A DNA stretch of 47,520 nucleotides from Candidatus Anaplasma sp. TIGMIC (GCF_028204095.1 NZ_JAQLOH010000006.1:1-47520), one strand, 5' to 3'. Positions 31,136 to 40,817 are shown, counted from the stretch's first letter. The notes: generated by a model from the sequence alone, not told the origin. A program made the numbers and translations.

Positions 31136-33730
31136 TTAGTTCTCTGTGTATAGGACTTCTATTTCGTCTGGGAACATCGGGGGCAAACAGGATCTTTTTG
31201 TTTTGAGCACTTGTGCTCCGGCTGTAGTTATAATTTTATACCAAGATTTATCATTAGCTGCTCCTGTGCCCGCAATATAGAGCTCATCTTCTGCACGAGT
31301 CATAGCTACGTATAACAGCCTCAAATATTCGTTATATTCTTCCTGCTTTTTTTTCAGCTTTAGTTCCTTGCAGTGGGAGTTTGTTTCGTTTGCACACCAA
31401 AACGGTGCATCATTATCATCAAAAACTACTTGTAGCTCACATTTTGGTACTGAAGTAGTGTCTGGTAAAAATACTATGGGCGCTTGCATACCTTTTGCGC
31501 CATGTACAGTTAAGATCCGTACTGCGTTCTTTGGAGCACATATATTGCTTTTTACTATTGGGTTACTGTTTTTGATCCAGTGAATAAAAGGCTCAAGCAT
31601 GCACAGATTCTGTGACTGAAATTCGATAATGAGATTTATAAACTCTTCTATAATCTCTTCCGATGATTGACCCAAACACGTTAGTAGTTGCTTCTTATGC
31701 TGTGATAGAACGAAAGAGTACAGATCTAAAGGGCTGCGATTCTTTGACAGTGAAATTAGCAATTTCAAATGTTTTACAACATGCCCTGTTGATGGCAGCA
31801 ACTGCAATTTGTCCCACAGTGAGTGCTTTTCTTCGGCGGGAGCGCTGTTAATTATGTCATACAGCATGCTGTCAGTGTATCCGAATAACGGTGATTTCAG
31901 CAGAACGGCAAGGGCCATGTCATTGTCAGGTAGTAGTAAAAATTCACCCAAGTTTACTAGATCCTGAATGACAATGTGGTCCATTAGGCTGAATCTGTCT
32001 CGACCGACTACAGGTACATTTAAGAGTTTTAGCTCTGACATCACCTGGTCAACAAATACACTTCTATGACGAATAAGAATTAATATATCCCCCGCCTCAA
32101 TAGGGCGTTTTTTAGATAATAATACCCTTTCAGTTTGTATCCATGAATGAATAGTTTTGGCTATAGTTTTTGCCAATAGGGACGTGTTCTGAGTGCCCAT
32201 AACGGGGGTGTGTGCGTTTTCTAAATCCCAGGCGTAGGTCCTTGTGCGCGGTTCTGAATGCAAAAGTGGCCAGATTTCTACATATCCGCGTTCATTTATC
32301 CGGCAAGTGGTATGCCTTATTTCTTCAGACTGAAACGATACCTGTTCCCGCAGAGTATTAAAAACCTGATCTACTAGGAAAAGTATTGGTGGTGTTGAAC
32401 GGTAGGAATCACTTAGTTGTATAGTGATTGAATCTTCGCTGCGTCCTGTAAAGTATCGGTGCATGAAATGAAAATAATCGGGACGAGCATCCTGGAAGCC
32501 GTATATGGACTGCTTCACGTCGCCTACTACGAAGAGAGTTCTTTTGTTTTCGTTCTTTCCCCATCCGGAAAAGAATTCATTGCAAAGTTCGGCTATTATG
32601 CTCCACTGTTCCAGACTGTTATCTTGCGATTCATCCACAAGTATGTGGTCGATCTTGCCATCTAAGCAGAACAATACCCAGTCTTTGTTATCAGGATTGG
32701 AAAGAAGCTCTGTTACAATCCTCATGATGTCGTCATAGTCGATATAATGGCGGAGTTTTTTCTCATCGTTGTAGAGCTTTATACACTGACGCACTATGTG
32801 CATTAGATGAAAAGTACGCTTGGATATTCGTGATGTGTAGTACTGTTCGGCAAATTCCAGGAGCTGGTCCTGTATATTGTGGATCAAATTGCCGGTATTA
32901 GGGAAGTCTTGAAGAACTTGTTTACTTGCTATACTAGGGATATTTTTTCTTTCTAGTGACTTCAGGCATATGAATGTTTTTAAATAATCCTCAATTATCT
33001 GGTGGTTTTTATGAAATATTCCGTTAAGAGCACGAAGTTTAGATGAGATTTTTCTATCTCTTATGCCGCCAGAAGCTAGTGCATTTAGAAGTTCCTCCGG
33101 GCATTGGAGAGAGTGGTAACATATATCGTATGGGATAGGGCCGGTGATTTTGGGTTCTTTATAGGTCCTGCTCATGATTTTGTAGACGATATCAGAGAGT
33201 GTGTGCTCTCTGAGCTCGCATGAAACCTGTTCTAAATGTTCGGCAAGGCAGTCGCTGCTGTGTAGCATCTGGGAAAAGATAGCAGGATATACTTCCGAAA
33301 GTTCTCTAACGCTAAAGTCGGGGGGAACGCCTGTTTCCGTCGGGAACGAAGATATAAGGGATTTACAGAAACCGTGCACTGTTTGCACCTTAAGCGTATC
33401 AGAGATGCTAAAAAACAGTCTGCGCGCCCGGTTAAGAAGGGCCTTTGTTGCGGGTTGGTAGCAAGTCTTACTTAATACATCTGCCAACTCATGTTCAGGC
33501 ATTAATATCCATTCTTCTGCTATGCTAAAGACCCTTTCTCTGATTTCATATGCTGCGGCATTGGTGAAAGTTAGGCATAATATGTTCTTTTGATCTGCCA
33601 TGAGTAATCGAATGACTCTGTGGACAAGCATTCTTGTTTTGCCTGAGCCCGCGGATGCGCTAATCCATACACATGCTCTATCTGGGTCTGTGGCGTCTCT
33701 GCATAGGTTGTCAAGTTGGGTGTTTTCCAT
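31136..33730 (-). CDS. addA: AddA-like UvrD/Rep family helicase lacking the nuclease domain
   Basis: Superfamily 1 helicase of 864 residues. Motifs: Walker A SASAGSGKT (about 24-32), ILCLTFTNAAAYEIR, QTVHGFCKSL, motif II VDESQD (365-370), GDVKQSIYGFQDARP (403-417), VHGAKGMQAPIV and motif VI YVAMTRAEDELYIAG. The N-terminal wording (ISASAGSGKTRMLVHRV) matches alphaproteobacterial AddA, the helicase-nuclease that processes DNA double-strand breaks with AddB. AddA is normally about 1100-1200 residues with a C-terminal RecB-type nuclease. Here the protein stops about 50 residues after motif VI. No nuclease remnant fits in the 29 bp before the next gene. The helicase part looks functional. Confidence 0.85.
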   Translation of the reverse strand: MENTQLDNLCRDATDPDRACVWISASAGSGKTRMLVHRVIRLLMADQKNILCLTFTNAAAYEIRERVFSIAEEWILMPEHELADVLSKTCYQPATKALLNRARRLFFSISDTLKVQTVHGFCKSLISSFPTETGVPPDFSVRELSEVYPAIFSQMLHSSDCLAEHLEQVSCELREHTLSDIVYKIMSRTYKEPKITGPIPYDICYHSLQCPEELLNALASGGIRDRKISSKLRALNGIFHKNHQIIEDYLKTFICLKSLERKNIPSIASKQVLQDFPNTGNLIHNIQDQLLEFAEQYYTSRISKRTFHLMHIVRQCIKLYNDEKKLRHYIDYDDIMRIVTELLSNPDNKDWVLFCLDGKIDHILVDESQDNSLEQWSIIAELCNEFFSGWGKNENKRTLFVVGDVKQSIYGFQDARPDYFHFMHRYFTGRSEDSITIQLSDSYRSTPPILFLVDQVFNTLREQVSFQSEEIRHTTCRINERGYVEIWPLLHSEPRTRTYAWDLENAHTPVMGTQNTSLLAKTIAKTIHSWIQTERVLLSKKRPIEAGDILILIRHRSVFVDQVMSELKLLNVPVVGRDRFSLMDHIVIQDLVNLGEFLLLPDNDMALAVLLKSPLFGYTDSMLYDIINSAPAEEKHSLWDKLQLLPSTGHVVKHLKLLISLSKNRSPLDLYSFVLSQHKKQLLTCLGQSSEEIIEEFINLIIEFQSQNLCMLEPFIHWIKNSNPIVKSNICAPKNAVRILTVHGAKGMQAPIVFLPDTTSVPKCELQVVFDDNDAPFWCANETNSHCKELKLKKKQEEYNEYLRLLYVAMTRAEDELYIAGTGAANDKSWYKIITTAGAQVLKTKRSCLPPMFPDEIEVLYTEN

Positions 33731-33829
33731 TTTGTATAGCTTTTATATTTCTTAATATTTATGTTAACTGTTAAATTACCCTTTGTAGGTAGAACGGTAG
33801 GATTAATCTAAACTAGAGAGTAGCGTAAC

Positions 33830-34723
33830 ATGTATGTTGTGAGGAGAGTTTTTTTTGCTGTGACGCTCGGTGTTATGCTGCATGGAAGCTATGGTAACGC
33901 TTCTAACTACTTTGAGGGCTCTGGTTATGACATGATGCATAGTAGTGAAGCCGTGCACGAGCAACTTCAGAATAGTGAGGTGCCTAACAAAGAGGAGAAC
34001 TTAGACTACTCCACAGATTTCAGCGAGCTAGATGCATACGACGAACAAATTGTGGCCGTTGAAAGCGAAAATGGTGAGAAGTTTGAAGATGAAGCGCAAG
34101 ACCCAATAGGCACAGAGCAAGGTGACGATGAGGACTCCTTGTCGGGTGAGCCAAGTGATGCTGCTGAAGGCAGTACTAGTGATCAAGTTGCACCAGAAGT
34201 CGATGTGCCTGATGAACAGGACGAAGACCCTGAAGAAGTGGGTGCTCGGCCTGGGAAGGCATGGAAGCATCGTCGCATAGCACATCCGGTGATAGAAATC
34301 GATGATGACCGAGATGGAGAAAACTCCCACATTCCTAATTTTCACACATTTGATGCTCTGTACAAAAATGCATTTCATTGTGCTGGATCCAATAATGTTC
34401 AAGGACTAGTTGCGGTCTTGCGTGAACTAGCTGATCTTGACAAGGAACCGAGCTTTGTGCTTGAAAAATTGCGCACAAAGGATGGCGACAATCTACTGCT
34501 GTATGCAGTTAAACATGACGCCATAGACGCTGTTAGATTCCTCTTATACATGGGATCGGATGTATATGTTACCAACAAGAGTGGCGAGACTCCATTAGAA
34601 ATAGCGGTGTCAAATGGCAAGGCAGATATGATAAACGTTGTTACCGAAATGCAGGTGGGGCTCAATGTGGAAAAGGAAGATGAAGATGATGTTGTTCCCG
34701 GGCTAAACACTGCTTCGAGGTAA
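33830..34723 (+). CDS. exported acidic protein with ankyrin repeats
   Basis: The 297-residue protein starts with a likely signal peptide (MYVVRRVFFAVTLGVMLHGS, cleavage near residue 24). Residues 38-140 are a disordered, strongly acidic Glu/Asp/Ser region. A basic patch KAWKHRR follows (about 143-149). The C-terminal third has ankyrin repeats: one clear pair at about 217-249 (DGDNLLLYAVKHDAIDAVRF) and 250-278 (SGETPLEIAVSNGKADMI), and a possible degenerate one at 180-205. The acidic C-terminus is EKEDEDDVV. The Sec-type signal suggests a periplasmic or surface location, unlike the known cytosolic type IV effector AnkA. The SPFH gene follows at 116 bp. Confidence 0.8.
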   Translation: MYVVRRVFFAVTLGVMLHGSYGNASNYFEGSGYDMMHSSEAVHEQLQNSEVPNKEENLDYSTDFSELDAYDEQIVAVESENGEKFEDEAQDPIGTEQGDDEDSLSGEPSDAAEGSTSDQVAPEVDVPDEQDEDPEEVGARPGKAWKHRRIAHPVIEIDDDRDGENSHIPNFHTFDALYKNAFHCAGSNNVQGLVAVLRELADLDKEPSFVLEKLRTKDGDNLLLYAVKHDAIDAVRFLLYMGSDVYVTNKSGETPLEIAVSNGKADMINVVTEMQVGLNVEKEDEDDVVPGLNTASR

Positions 34724-34839
34724 CTGATACTTTGGGTATGATTCTTCATTGTTCCAACTTTTAGTGGTAAGCACTACGACGTATGGTTAAGGGATATGGT
34801 TGGTTTGATCAAAAATGTTAGATTTCCAGGTATGTAGAA

Positions 34840-35721
34840 ATGTATACAAATGGCGGAGCTGAGTCGGTACGCAATATAGAAAATAGGAACCTATTGGTGG
34901 TGAGCGGGTACACTGCCATAGCAGTTTCTGCACTGGTGACAGTAGGATTGGGATGCTTGTGCGTTTTTAGCGGCTTTTCACTGACGTCGCTGATAGTGTC
35001 TGGCCTTTGGGGGTTAAGTTTAGCCACATTAATGCCGAGCTGTCTTTTTACCAACGGGCCAAACGAAGCAAAAGTTGTGATTTTTTTTGGTGAGTATATA
35101 GGCACAACGTCAAAAACGGGTCTGTTATTTTCTATTCCATACACCTCCAAAAGGAGTGTATCGCTAAAGGTGGAGAGTACTAACACTTCGGTTATGAAAG
35201 TGAACGACTCCGAGGGTAACCCTATAGAGATAGCAGCTGCCATAGTATGGAGAGTTACTTGCCCTGAGAAGGTATGTTTTAATATAGAAAACTACCAGGG
35301 CTTTATATCAGTACAAGGTGAAACCGCGTTGCGGGAACTTGCTGGAAGCTACCCGTATGATGCAGAAAATGGGGCATCGCTTAGACAAAATTTTTCTGAA
35401 ATCTCACAAAAGCTCAAAATCATGCTCCAAAGCAGAATGGGAATTGTTGGCATAGAAGTTGAAGATGCGAGAATATCGCACCTCGCATATTCTTCAGAGA
35501 TAGCGCAAGTGATGTTGCGCAGACAGCAAGCCAAGGCGATATCAGAAGCCAGAGTCCATATAGTAAAGAATGCTGTGAACATGGTGGATGAGGTTTTACT
35601 GCACTTGGAGAAAAAGCACAAAATAAGTTTGACTGATGATCAAAAGATAAAGTTTTCAAGTAATTTACTTGTTGCATTGGTATCTGATAGCGACACGCAG
35701 CCCGTAATAAACGTAGAATAG
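34840..35721 (+). CDS. SPFH/Band 7 domain membrane protein
   Basis: A 293-residue protein. Two hydrophobic segments (about 20-44 and 46-68) anchor it in the membrane. They are followed by an SPFH domain beginning GPNEAKVVIFFGEYIGT and continuing through LLFSIPYTSKRSVSLKVE, NPIEIAAAIVWRV and a C-terminal helix with AQVMLRRQQAKAISEAR. Proteins of this group (stomatin, HflK/C, flotillin) form membrane scaffolds and often control proteases. The two closely spaced N-terminal helices resemble the YdjI/slipin-like bacterial subgroup. It may share a promoter with the ankyrin gene upstream. The exact partner is unknown. Confidence 0.85.
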   Translation: MYTNGGAESVRNIENRNLLVVSGYTAIAVSALVTVGLGCLCVFSGFSLTSLIVSGLWGLSLATLMPSCLFTNGPNEAKVVIFFGEYIGTTSKTGLLFSIPYTSKRSVSLKVESTNTSVMKVNDSEGNPIEIAAAIVWRVTCPEKVCFNIENYQGFISVQGETALRELAGSYPYDAENGASLRQNFSEISQKLKIMLQSRMGIVGIEVEDARISHLAYSSEIAQVMLRRQQAKAISEARVHIVKNAVNMVDEVLLHLEKKHKISLTDDQKIKFSSNLLVALVSDSDTQPVINVE

Positions 35722-36534
35722 TAGCCTCTGTTGGCCGAATCTGGGGTACTATACTCATAATGTGGTATCCAATATATGGTTTATATTAGCTGTAGTTTTG
35801 CCATTTATCGCAGTTAAAATGCTTAACTTCCTAGAGCTGCACTTATGGTTATTCCACTGAGATGACTGCATATAAGCTTCAAGCCCAGTGGGTTTGCTGT
35901 GTGCTATGAGCAGAGTTGTATATGTTGCAACTACGGTTGGAATGTAATCCTATAGACCCATATCGGTGTAATTCTAGAGAGTGGCGAATATCATCCAAAA
36001 AATGTAGGGTAGTAGCGTGTCCTTTTCTGTACTGTGGTGTTGAGTAGAATTTGAATCTGGCCCTAGTCTTCATGTTATATGCAGTAGATGCATTTATCCC
36101 GTAATCAGAACGCTCGCCCCTAATAACCCAGAGCAAGTCCTCAAGTTCCCGTATAGTAGCGTAATAGACATCATTTGTGTCAGCACAACGTAACGTCGAA
36201 TCTACGACTCATTTGCTTCCTTTAGAGCTTAATACACAGTGGTATACGGTGGTGCATTGTGTTCGAAATACGTGCCAGTGTTAATGAGGAGAAACATTGT
36301 GTTGCTACAGCGTTAGCCGCCGCAAGTCATAGTGGAAAGGTGCAGTTTTTGATCAGCTTATTATGAAATATCTAATATAATTATACTAAATCAGGCATAC
36401 ACATGAAAGTGCCGACCAATGGGAGATTATCGATCGTAGTTCCTGGCGAAAAGCTGATGTATGCCAATACATGACTTGATTTTTTATTATACCTAAGTTT
36501 TGAATCAAGCAATTTTCCATCTGAAGGGATAAAA
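35722..36534. other. long intergenic region with a possible gene remnant
   Basis: About 810 bp between the SPFH gene and a small conserved-looking gene. It holds a minus-strand open stretch described separately. The last 150 bp are AT-rich and precede the ribosome site AAGGGAT of the next gene. No RNA gene recognised. Confidence 0.5.
35879..36205 (-). pseudogene. possible gene remnant without start codon
   Basis: On the minus strand a frame runs uninterrupted from just after a TGA near 36208 to a TGA at 35879-35881. It contains a protein-like stretch: DVYYATIRELEDLL, then WVIRGERSDYGINA, and later KGHATTLHFLDDIRHSLEL. No ATG or GTG precedes the most protein-like part (first ATG at 36136), and no ribosome site is seen. 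Composition looks like coding sequence, but I recognise no family. It may be a decayed gene or chance. Confidence 0.25.
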
Positions 36535-36867
36535 ATGAATTCTGATTTATTGGGTTTTTATAATTACCATGGTGTATATGAAGGATTTTCTACCGATCGT
36601 TCCTATAGCTTAGAGGACGGGGAAACCATCAGTGAAAATACGCGATACAGTGCACTATGGGGCGCGGTTATTCTGCAGGCTATGATAGATATTACCTCCA
36701 ACTACAAGAGAACGGAAAACAACTTGGAGAAAACTAAGGCATACAATTGGATCAGTGATATGCACAGTGATTTTATTACAGTGTGTCACTTTGCTGGCTA
36801 CAATCCTATCTATGTTAGAAATAAAATGCGGAGCATGTTGTCCAGATCACAGAAAAAACGTAAATAG
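36535..36867 (+). CDS. small conserved-looking protein of unknown function
   Basis: A 110-residue soluble protein, charged, ending in a basic tail (SRSQKKRK). The central segment (ALWGAVILQAMIDI) and the segment DFITVCHFAGYNPIYVRNKM resemble small proteins with a D-F..VC..AG..P..V pattern seen in alphaproteobacterial and phage genomes. I cannot assign a function; DNA binding is a guess from the basic end. AGGG lies 7 nt upstream of the ATG, which supports translation. It stands alone between long gaps. Confidence 0.65.
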   Translation: MNSDLLGFYNYHGVYEGFSTDRSYSLEDGETISENTRYSALWGAVILQAMIDITSNYKRTENNLEKTKAYNWISDMHSDFITVCHFAGYNPIYVRNKMRSMLSRSQKKRK

Positions 36868-37184
36868 ACGGGCGTATTACGTACCGGTCTTAGGCAGTAG
36901 CGTCTGTTGTCATGCAAGGTGTGGGAGAAGTTTTAGTAGGTTATTGTGCTATGCTGTCGCACCACCAGTGCAGACCTCTGACTCGTGCGCGCAACTTTGT
37001 CTGCGTGCTCGTGTCGCGCACAGCTCCGTGCGAGCCATGATACCATCGAAAATTGTATACTGTATTAGCTCTAATAGGCTAGAGTAAGTGGTGTCTACCA
37101 TCAATAAGCCGTGTATTATCCTGTGTTGCAACATTTTTGCGGTAGATTTATCTCGTGGTAACATAAAAATCCTGGGGAGGAACC
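36868..37184. other. intergenic region upstream of zapE
   Basis: About 320 bp. Frames at 36755-37087 (+) and 36949-37164 (-) are shadows with no ribosome site. Near the end TTGCAA, 17 nt and TATCTC could be a weak promoter for zapE. Confidence 0.4.
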
Positions 37185-38279
37185 TTGCGTCTTATCGGAG
37201 AGCTAATGGGTGCGCTTAATAAAAATAGTATACTGTCTGCATACGAGGAAATGGTAGCACGGGGCGATATACTCTCAGATGTGTACCAGGCGACCATTGT
37301 GGATAAATTAGCGAAGTATACAGATGTTCCAAGTGGTAGATGGAAGTTTTGGCGAAAACGGGTATCTCCTCCTAATAAGGGAATATACCTATACGGCGAT
37401 GTAGGAAGAGGAAAATCGCTCTTGGCGGGGCTGTTCTACGAGCATTGCGGTATCGTTCACAAAAAGCGTATGCATTTCAATGCGCTGATGAAAAGTTTGC
37501 AAGATCAATTGCATCTTGCGCGGTGTAGCAATACACAAGGATTTGATCAGATGGCAGCCTCGATAGATACCATAATAGAGGGAGCTGAGCTTCTATATTT
37601 GGACGAAATCCAAGTACGAGATATATGTGAGGCAGTCATGTTGCACCGCGTGTTTGCAGCGTTGTTTTCGCGAAAAATGCTCGTTTTTATGACGTCCAAT
37701 TACCATCCAAGAAAGTTATATGAAGATGGCGTTCAGAGGGAGTTGTTTGTTCCAGCTATTGAGCTTTTAGAGCAACAAATGGACGTCATAGCACTGCAAG
37801 GACCAAAGGATTACCGTGTGATTAAGGGCATGAAAGGTGATCGCAAGTTCTATATCGGCGAAAACTCAAGTAAAGATCTACGTAAGCTGTTCTTGGAGAT
37901 AATCAACCATCAACCGACGGAAAAGGCAATATTCACTCTTGACCACAGGGAGTTGATAATAACAGAAACTTACAACAAGACTGCATGGTTTAGTTTTGAG
38001 GACTTGTGTGGGAGTATAAACCCGCTATGGACAGCCGATTATAGAAAAATAGCCGAGAATTTCACAGTAATTTTTATCGATGGAATACCTGTGTTTGATC
38101 AGTACCTGCAAAACGAAATGCATAGGTTTATTGTCCTTATAGACGAACTATATGAGCACGGAACCAAAATATTTTGTTCTATGGCAGCTGATATAAACAA
38201 CCTATATGTGGGTAAACCTGCGGTAGATATTAGGAGAGCAATGTCGCGTTTGGCAGAAATGGGCTCTGCCCTATGGTAA
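37185..38279 (+). CDS. zapE: AFG1-family ATPase (ZapE-like)
   Basis: AAA-type P-loop ATPase of 364 residues. Walker A is GDVGRGKS (71-78) and Walker B LLYLDEIQV (136-144). FMTSNYHPRKLYEDGVQRELF carries the sensor segment typical of AFG1/ZapE. In E. coli ZapE associates with the division ring; the yeast relative is mitochondrial. The TTG at 37185 is taken as start because GGGGAGG lies directly upstream at good spacing; an ATG at 37206 is the alternative. It is convergent with hemH (65 bp apart). Confidence 0.92.
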   Translation: MRLIGELMGALNKNSILSAYEEMVARGDILSDVYQATIVDKLAKYTDVPSGRWKFWRKRVSPPNKGIYLYGDVGRGKSLLAGLFYEHCGIVHKKRMHFNALMKSLQDQLHLARCSNTQGFDQMAASIDTIIEGAELLYLDEIQVRDICEAVMLHRVFAALFSRKMLVFMTSNYHPRKLYEDGVQRELFVPAIELLEQQMDVIALQGPKDYRVIKGMKGDRKFYIGENSSKDLRKLFLEIINHQPTEKAIFTLDHRELIITETYNKTAWFSFEDLCGSINPLWTADYRKIAENFTVIFIDGIPVFDQYLQNEMHRFIVLIDELYEHGTKIFCSMAADINNLYVGKPAVDIRRAMSRLAEMGSALW

Positions 38280-38344
38280 AGTTGGCAGACAGGCAAGTCA
38301 CGTCGGGATGAAGCTCATTCTGCATACGGGGAAGGCTCGTGTTG

Positions 38345-39304
38345 CTACTGACAATTACCGAGAACAATATCCTTCAGACACTCGATAAATATCGAGTCTG
38401 TGCCCAGAGCAGGGACCCGGAAAAACCTACGCTCATCAAATAATGCTTTGTACTCTATGTCGAGCTCTACGCACGTTTCAGAGTTTTCGGAAACGAAAGC
38501 CACCGGCACTACAACCACAGGAACATTATCGCTATTAGCACGGAGCAGCTCTGACGTCGTATATGGCTCAAGCCACTTCAAAGGCCCGACTTTGCTTTGA
38601 AAGCACAATACGTAGTCCAGCTTTTCTATTCCTAAATTTGATACTATAAGGCGCACTGTCTGTTGTAAAAGTTGCATGTATGGGTCCCCTCGCTCAATGA
38701 AAGAAAGGGGCAGGCCGTGGGCAGAAAACAGTATTCTAGGAGCGGGATGTACCCTGGCAGCTTCGCGGTATACCGACATAATAAGCTCGCTCATAGCATC
38801 GATATACTTTGCGTTCTGATTATAGTTCCAGACAATGTGTGTATCGAAGGTAATGCCGGTTTTGTGTGAGTTATGGAACCAATCCTCTATTGCAGACTGT
38901 GTTGTAACACAAGAATACTGGGGGTACATCGGAAGTAGAACAACTTTGTCAGCATTGTAATCGCAAAGCAGCTTTAGAACGTTTGCAGCTCTGGGATCTG
39001 AGTGCCGCATGCACACGAACACTTTATAATGGTTATTACCTTCACGGTTCAAACTGCTCTCTAGTGCTGAAGCCTGCTTTTCAGTCTCGTACAGCACGAT
39101 TGATCGTCCGCCCATGAGTTTATAAATTTCCACTGCGGCCTTAGTCCTGAGCTTAGATAGAACCTTTGCTATCAAGAATCGAAACGCGGCTGGAACATCA
39201 ATAATGTGCCTATCGCTGAACATGCTAAAAAGAAACTCTTCAACATTGTCCAGGGAGCTCGGGCCACCTAAATTTAGCAGCACAACAGCAACTTTTCTTT
39301 TCAT
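38345..39304 (-). CDS. hemH: ferrochelatase HemH
   Basis: Inserts ferrous iron into protoporphyrin IX, the last step of haem synthesis, at the inner membrane. The 319-residue protein begins VAVVLLNLGGPSSLDNVEEFL. The catalytic His196 is in ILFSAHGLPLSFIERGDPY, and the conserved Glu region is SENSETCVELDIEY. YPQYSCVTTQSAIEDW is also typical. Length is normal for a bacterial ferrochelatase without a C-terminal extension. It stands alone. Confidence 0.95.
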   Translation of the reverse strand: MKRKVAVVLLNLGGPSSLDNVEEFLFSMFSDRHIIDVPAAFRFLIAKVLSKLRTKAAVEIYKLMGGRSIVLYETEKQASALESSLNREGNNHYKVFVCMRHSDPRAANVLKLLCDYNADKVVLLPMYPQYSCVTTQSAIEDWFHNSHKTGITFDTHIVWNYNQNAKYIDAMSELIMSVYREAARVHPAPRILFSAHGLPLSFIERGDPYMQLLQQTVRLIVSNLGIEKLDYVLCFQSKVGPLKWLEPYTTSELLRANSDNVPVVVVPVAFVSENSETCVELDIEYKALFDERRFFRVPALGTDSIFIECLKDIVLGNCQ

Positions 39305-39839
39305 ACGGAAATATTGCCTTCCAAACTGGGATTATACACTTTCAAATACTAAATTTCCAAAGTCTTATTCAGAACTATAAGAGCACGAGGTTCTCAGTGC
39401 GGGTGAAAGAAAGGTAATGCTAATGAAAGGGAGTATGTGTCCAGTTTGAGCGAATAGCAAAGGTATTATTCTACAGAGCCGTATCACGCGTCGACACTTA
39501 TATGCCAGCACGAGACAATAGCCCCTCAAGGTAGCGAAATAAATGTGAAGGACATCGCGGTATTTTCAATGTTGTGTGCTGTAACAACGTTGGGGGTTAC
39601 GTAAAATGCTGTGGCAAGTCGGAGAAGGGAAAGAAGTACTCTATGCGTTGTGTCAAGAAACAACAAATCCCCTTGGCGGAGCGTACACAAAAGCGTAACA
39701 TCTCCGCCATTTAACGGTGGAACTGTAACACACATACAGATAATCACAGAAGGCATATAACCCCGTACAATTAGCGGCATTCCTGTACTAAAGTTCCATA
39801 CAACCATAATCTTGTCACTACTGGCAAGTCAATGTAGTG
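39305..39839. other. intergenic region between hemH and a membrane protein gene
   Basis: About 535 bp. A 93-codon minus-strand frame (39526-39807) lacks a ribosome site and family resemblance, so I do not call it. The hemH promoter should lie near 39310-39400, but I see no clear boxes. Confidence 0.45.
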
Positions 39840-40817
39840 TTAAGACGCCCGCGCACTAACAACACTTGCACCTGGTAGGTCGCCTTGCGGAGTTTTAGCC
39901 GATGTAAGAGCTAATATTCCAGTAAGCGATGCTCGTGGAGGAAACTCATCAAAATTTTTGGTTGCTGTCGCATGGAGCGACCGCATCCCGGATAGTCCGA
40001 GAGTTGCCACCCATAGCGTATCGGTTGCACAAGCAAGAACAAGGCTAAACAAATCATCGATTTGATCCGCGGTGTCGGAATAAGAGAATGACAATTCACA
40101 GGATATACAACCTTTCTTCTGTTTGCTCATTTTCCAAACATTTCCGAGTGCAGAGAAAGTGTCGCGTATGAATATGGGTACAAGACACAGTGTTTCAATA
40201 AGCAACAAAACTAAAGAGCATACGAGCGTAAGGAACCGAGGGATCACAAACAGTAAAGAAACACCGTAAGCTTTCCAAAGAGATGGAGTTTTCGGTGATG
40301 AAACTTCGTGACTGAATGTAGCGTCGCGTACTCCGTCTTCAGCTAATCTACCGCCTTCCATTACGGGGAACGGATATCCGCGCGAATACATAGGATGTTC
40401 AATAGTTGGGCATTTACTAATTATCTTCGTTAACCTCACGAAAAGGCACACAGAAAACATTGTAGCCCAGCAGATTGCTATGCATGCAAGTATAGGCATA
40501 TGTGCGTAAAGATGTAATCCAGCAAACATTACCGGCATTAATATAAACATCTCAATGGAGGGCAGTATACCTTGTTTCATGCTCTTAAGAGCTGCAACTT
40601 TCACGTAATGTTGCCTTTCTGCGGCGGCAAAATCCATGTTTTTTCTATACAGTCTTATAAATACCGCTGCCTGAATATACGATGAAAGGGCTATTACAGA
40701 CTTCGCCGAACCTGCGACACCGCAAAATACCGACTGTCTCATATACGCAGCTAAAATTTGTAACTTTCTGTGTTTCGCATCAGATGCGACATCGGTGTCA
40801 CAACAGTTTCCAACCAT
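39840..40817 (-). CDS. multi-pass membrane protein, possible distant relative of the 6.8-9.5 kb family
   Basis: A 325-residue protein with likely helices at about 34-57, 85-104, 107-128, a long hydrophobic stretch 184-218, and a weaker one near 256-276. No named family. After the fourth hydrophobic segment the text LCLVPIFI, a Lys-rich linker (MSKQKKG) and SFSYSD recall the order helix with L-P, basic linker, YSH/YSE motif of the proteins at 6772-9510. The match is weak. The C-terminus (about 290-325) is Ala/Ser/Pro-rich and hydrophilic. The ATG at 40817 lies just after a CCGGAGAAA-like ribosome site. Confidence 0.65.
   Translation of the reverse strand: MVGNCCDTDVASDAKHRKLQILAAYMRQSVFCGVAGSAKSVIALSSYIQAAVFIRLYRKNMDFAAAERQHYVKVAALKSMKQGILPSIEMFILMPVMFAGLHLYAHMPILACIAICWATMFSVCLFVRLTKIISKCPTIEHPMYSRGYPFPVMEGGRLAEDGVRDATFSHEVSSPKTPSLWKAYGVSLLFVIPRFLTLVCSLVLLLIETLCLVPIFIRDTFSALGNVWKMSKQKKGCISCELSFSYSDTADQIDDLFSLVLACATDTLWVATLGLSGMRSLHATATKNFDEFPPRASLTGILALTSAKTPQGDLPGASVVSARAS

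Noticed and set aside
39526-39807. A 93-codon minus-strand frame with hydrophobic stretches.
   Set aside because: No ribosome site before the ATG and no family resemblance. The hydrophobicity could be by chance, so support is too thin to call it.
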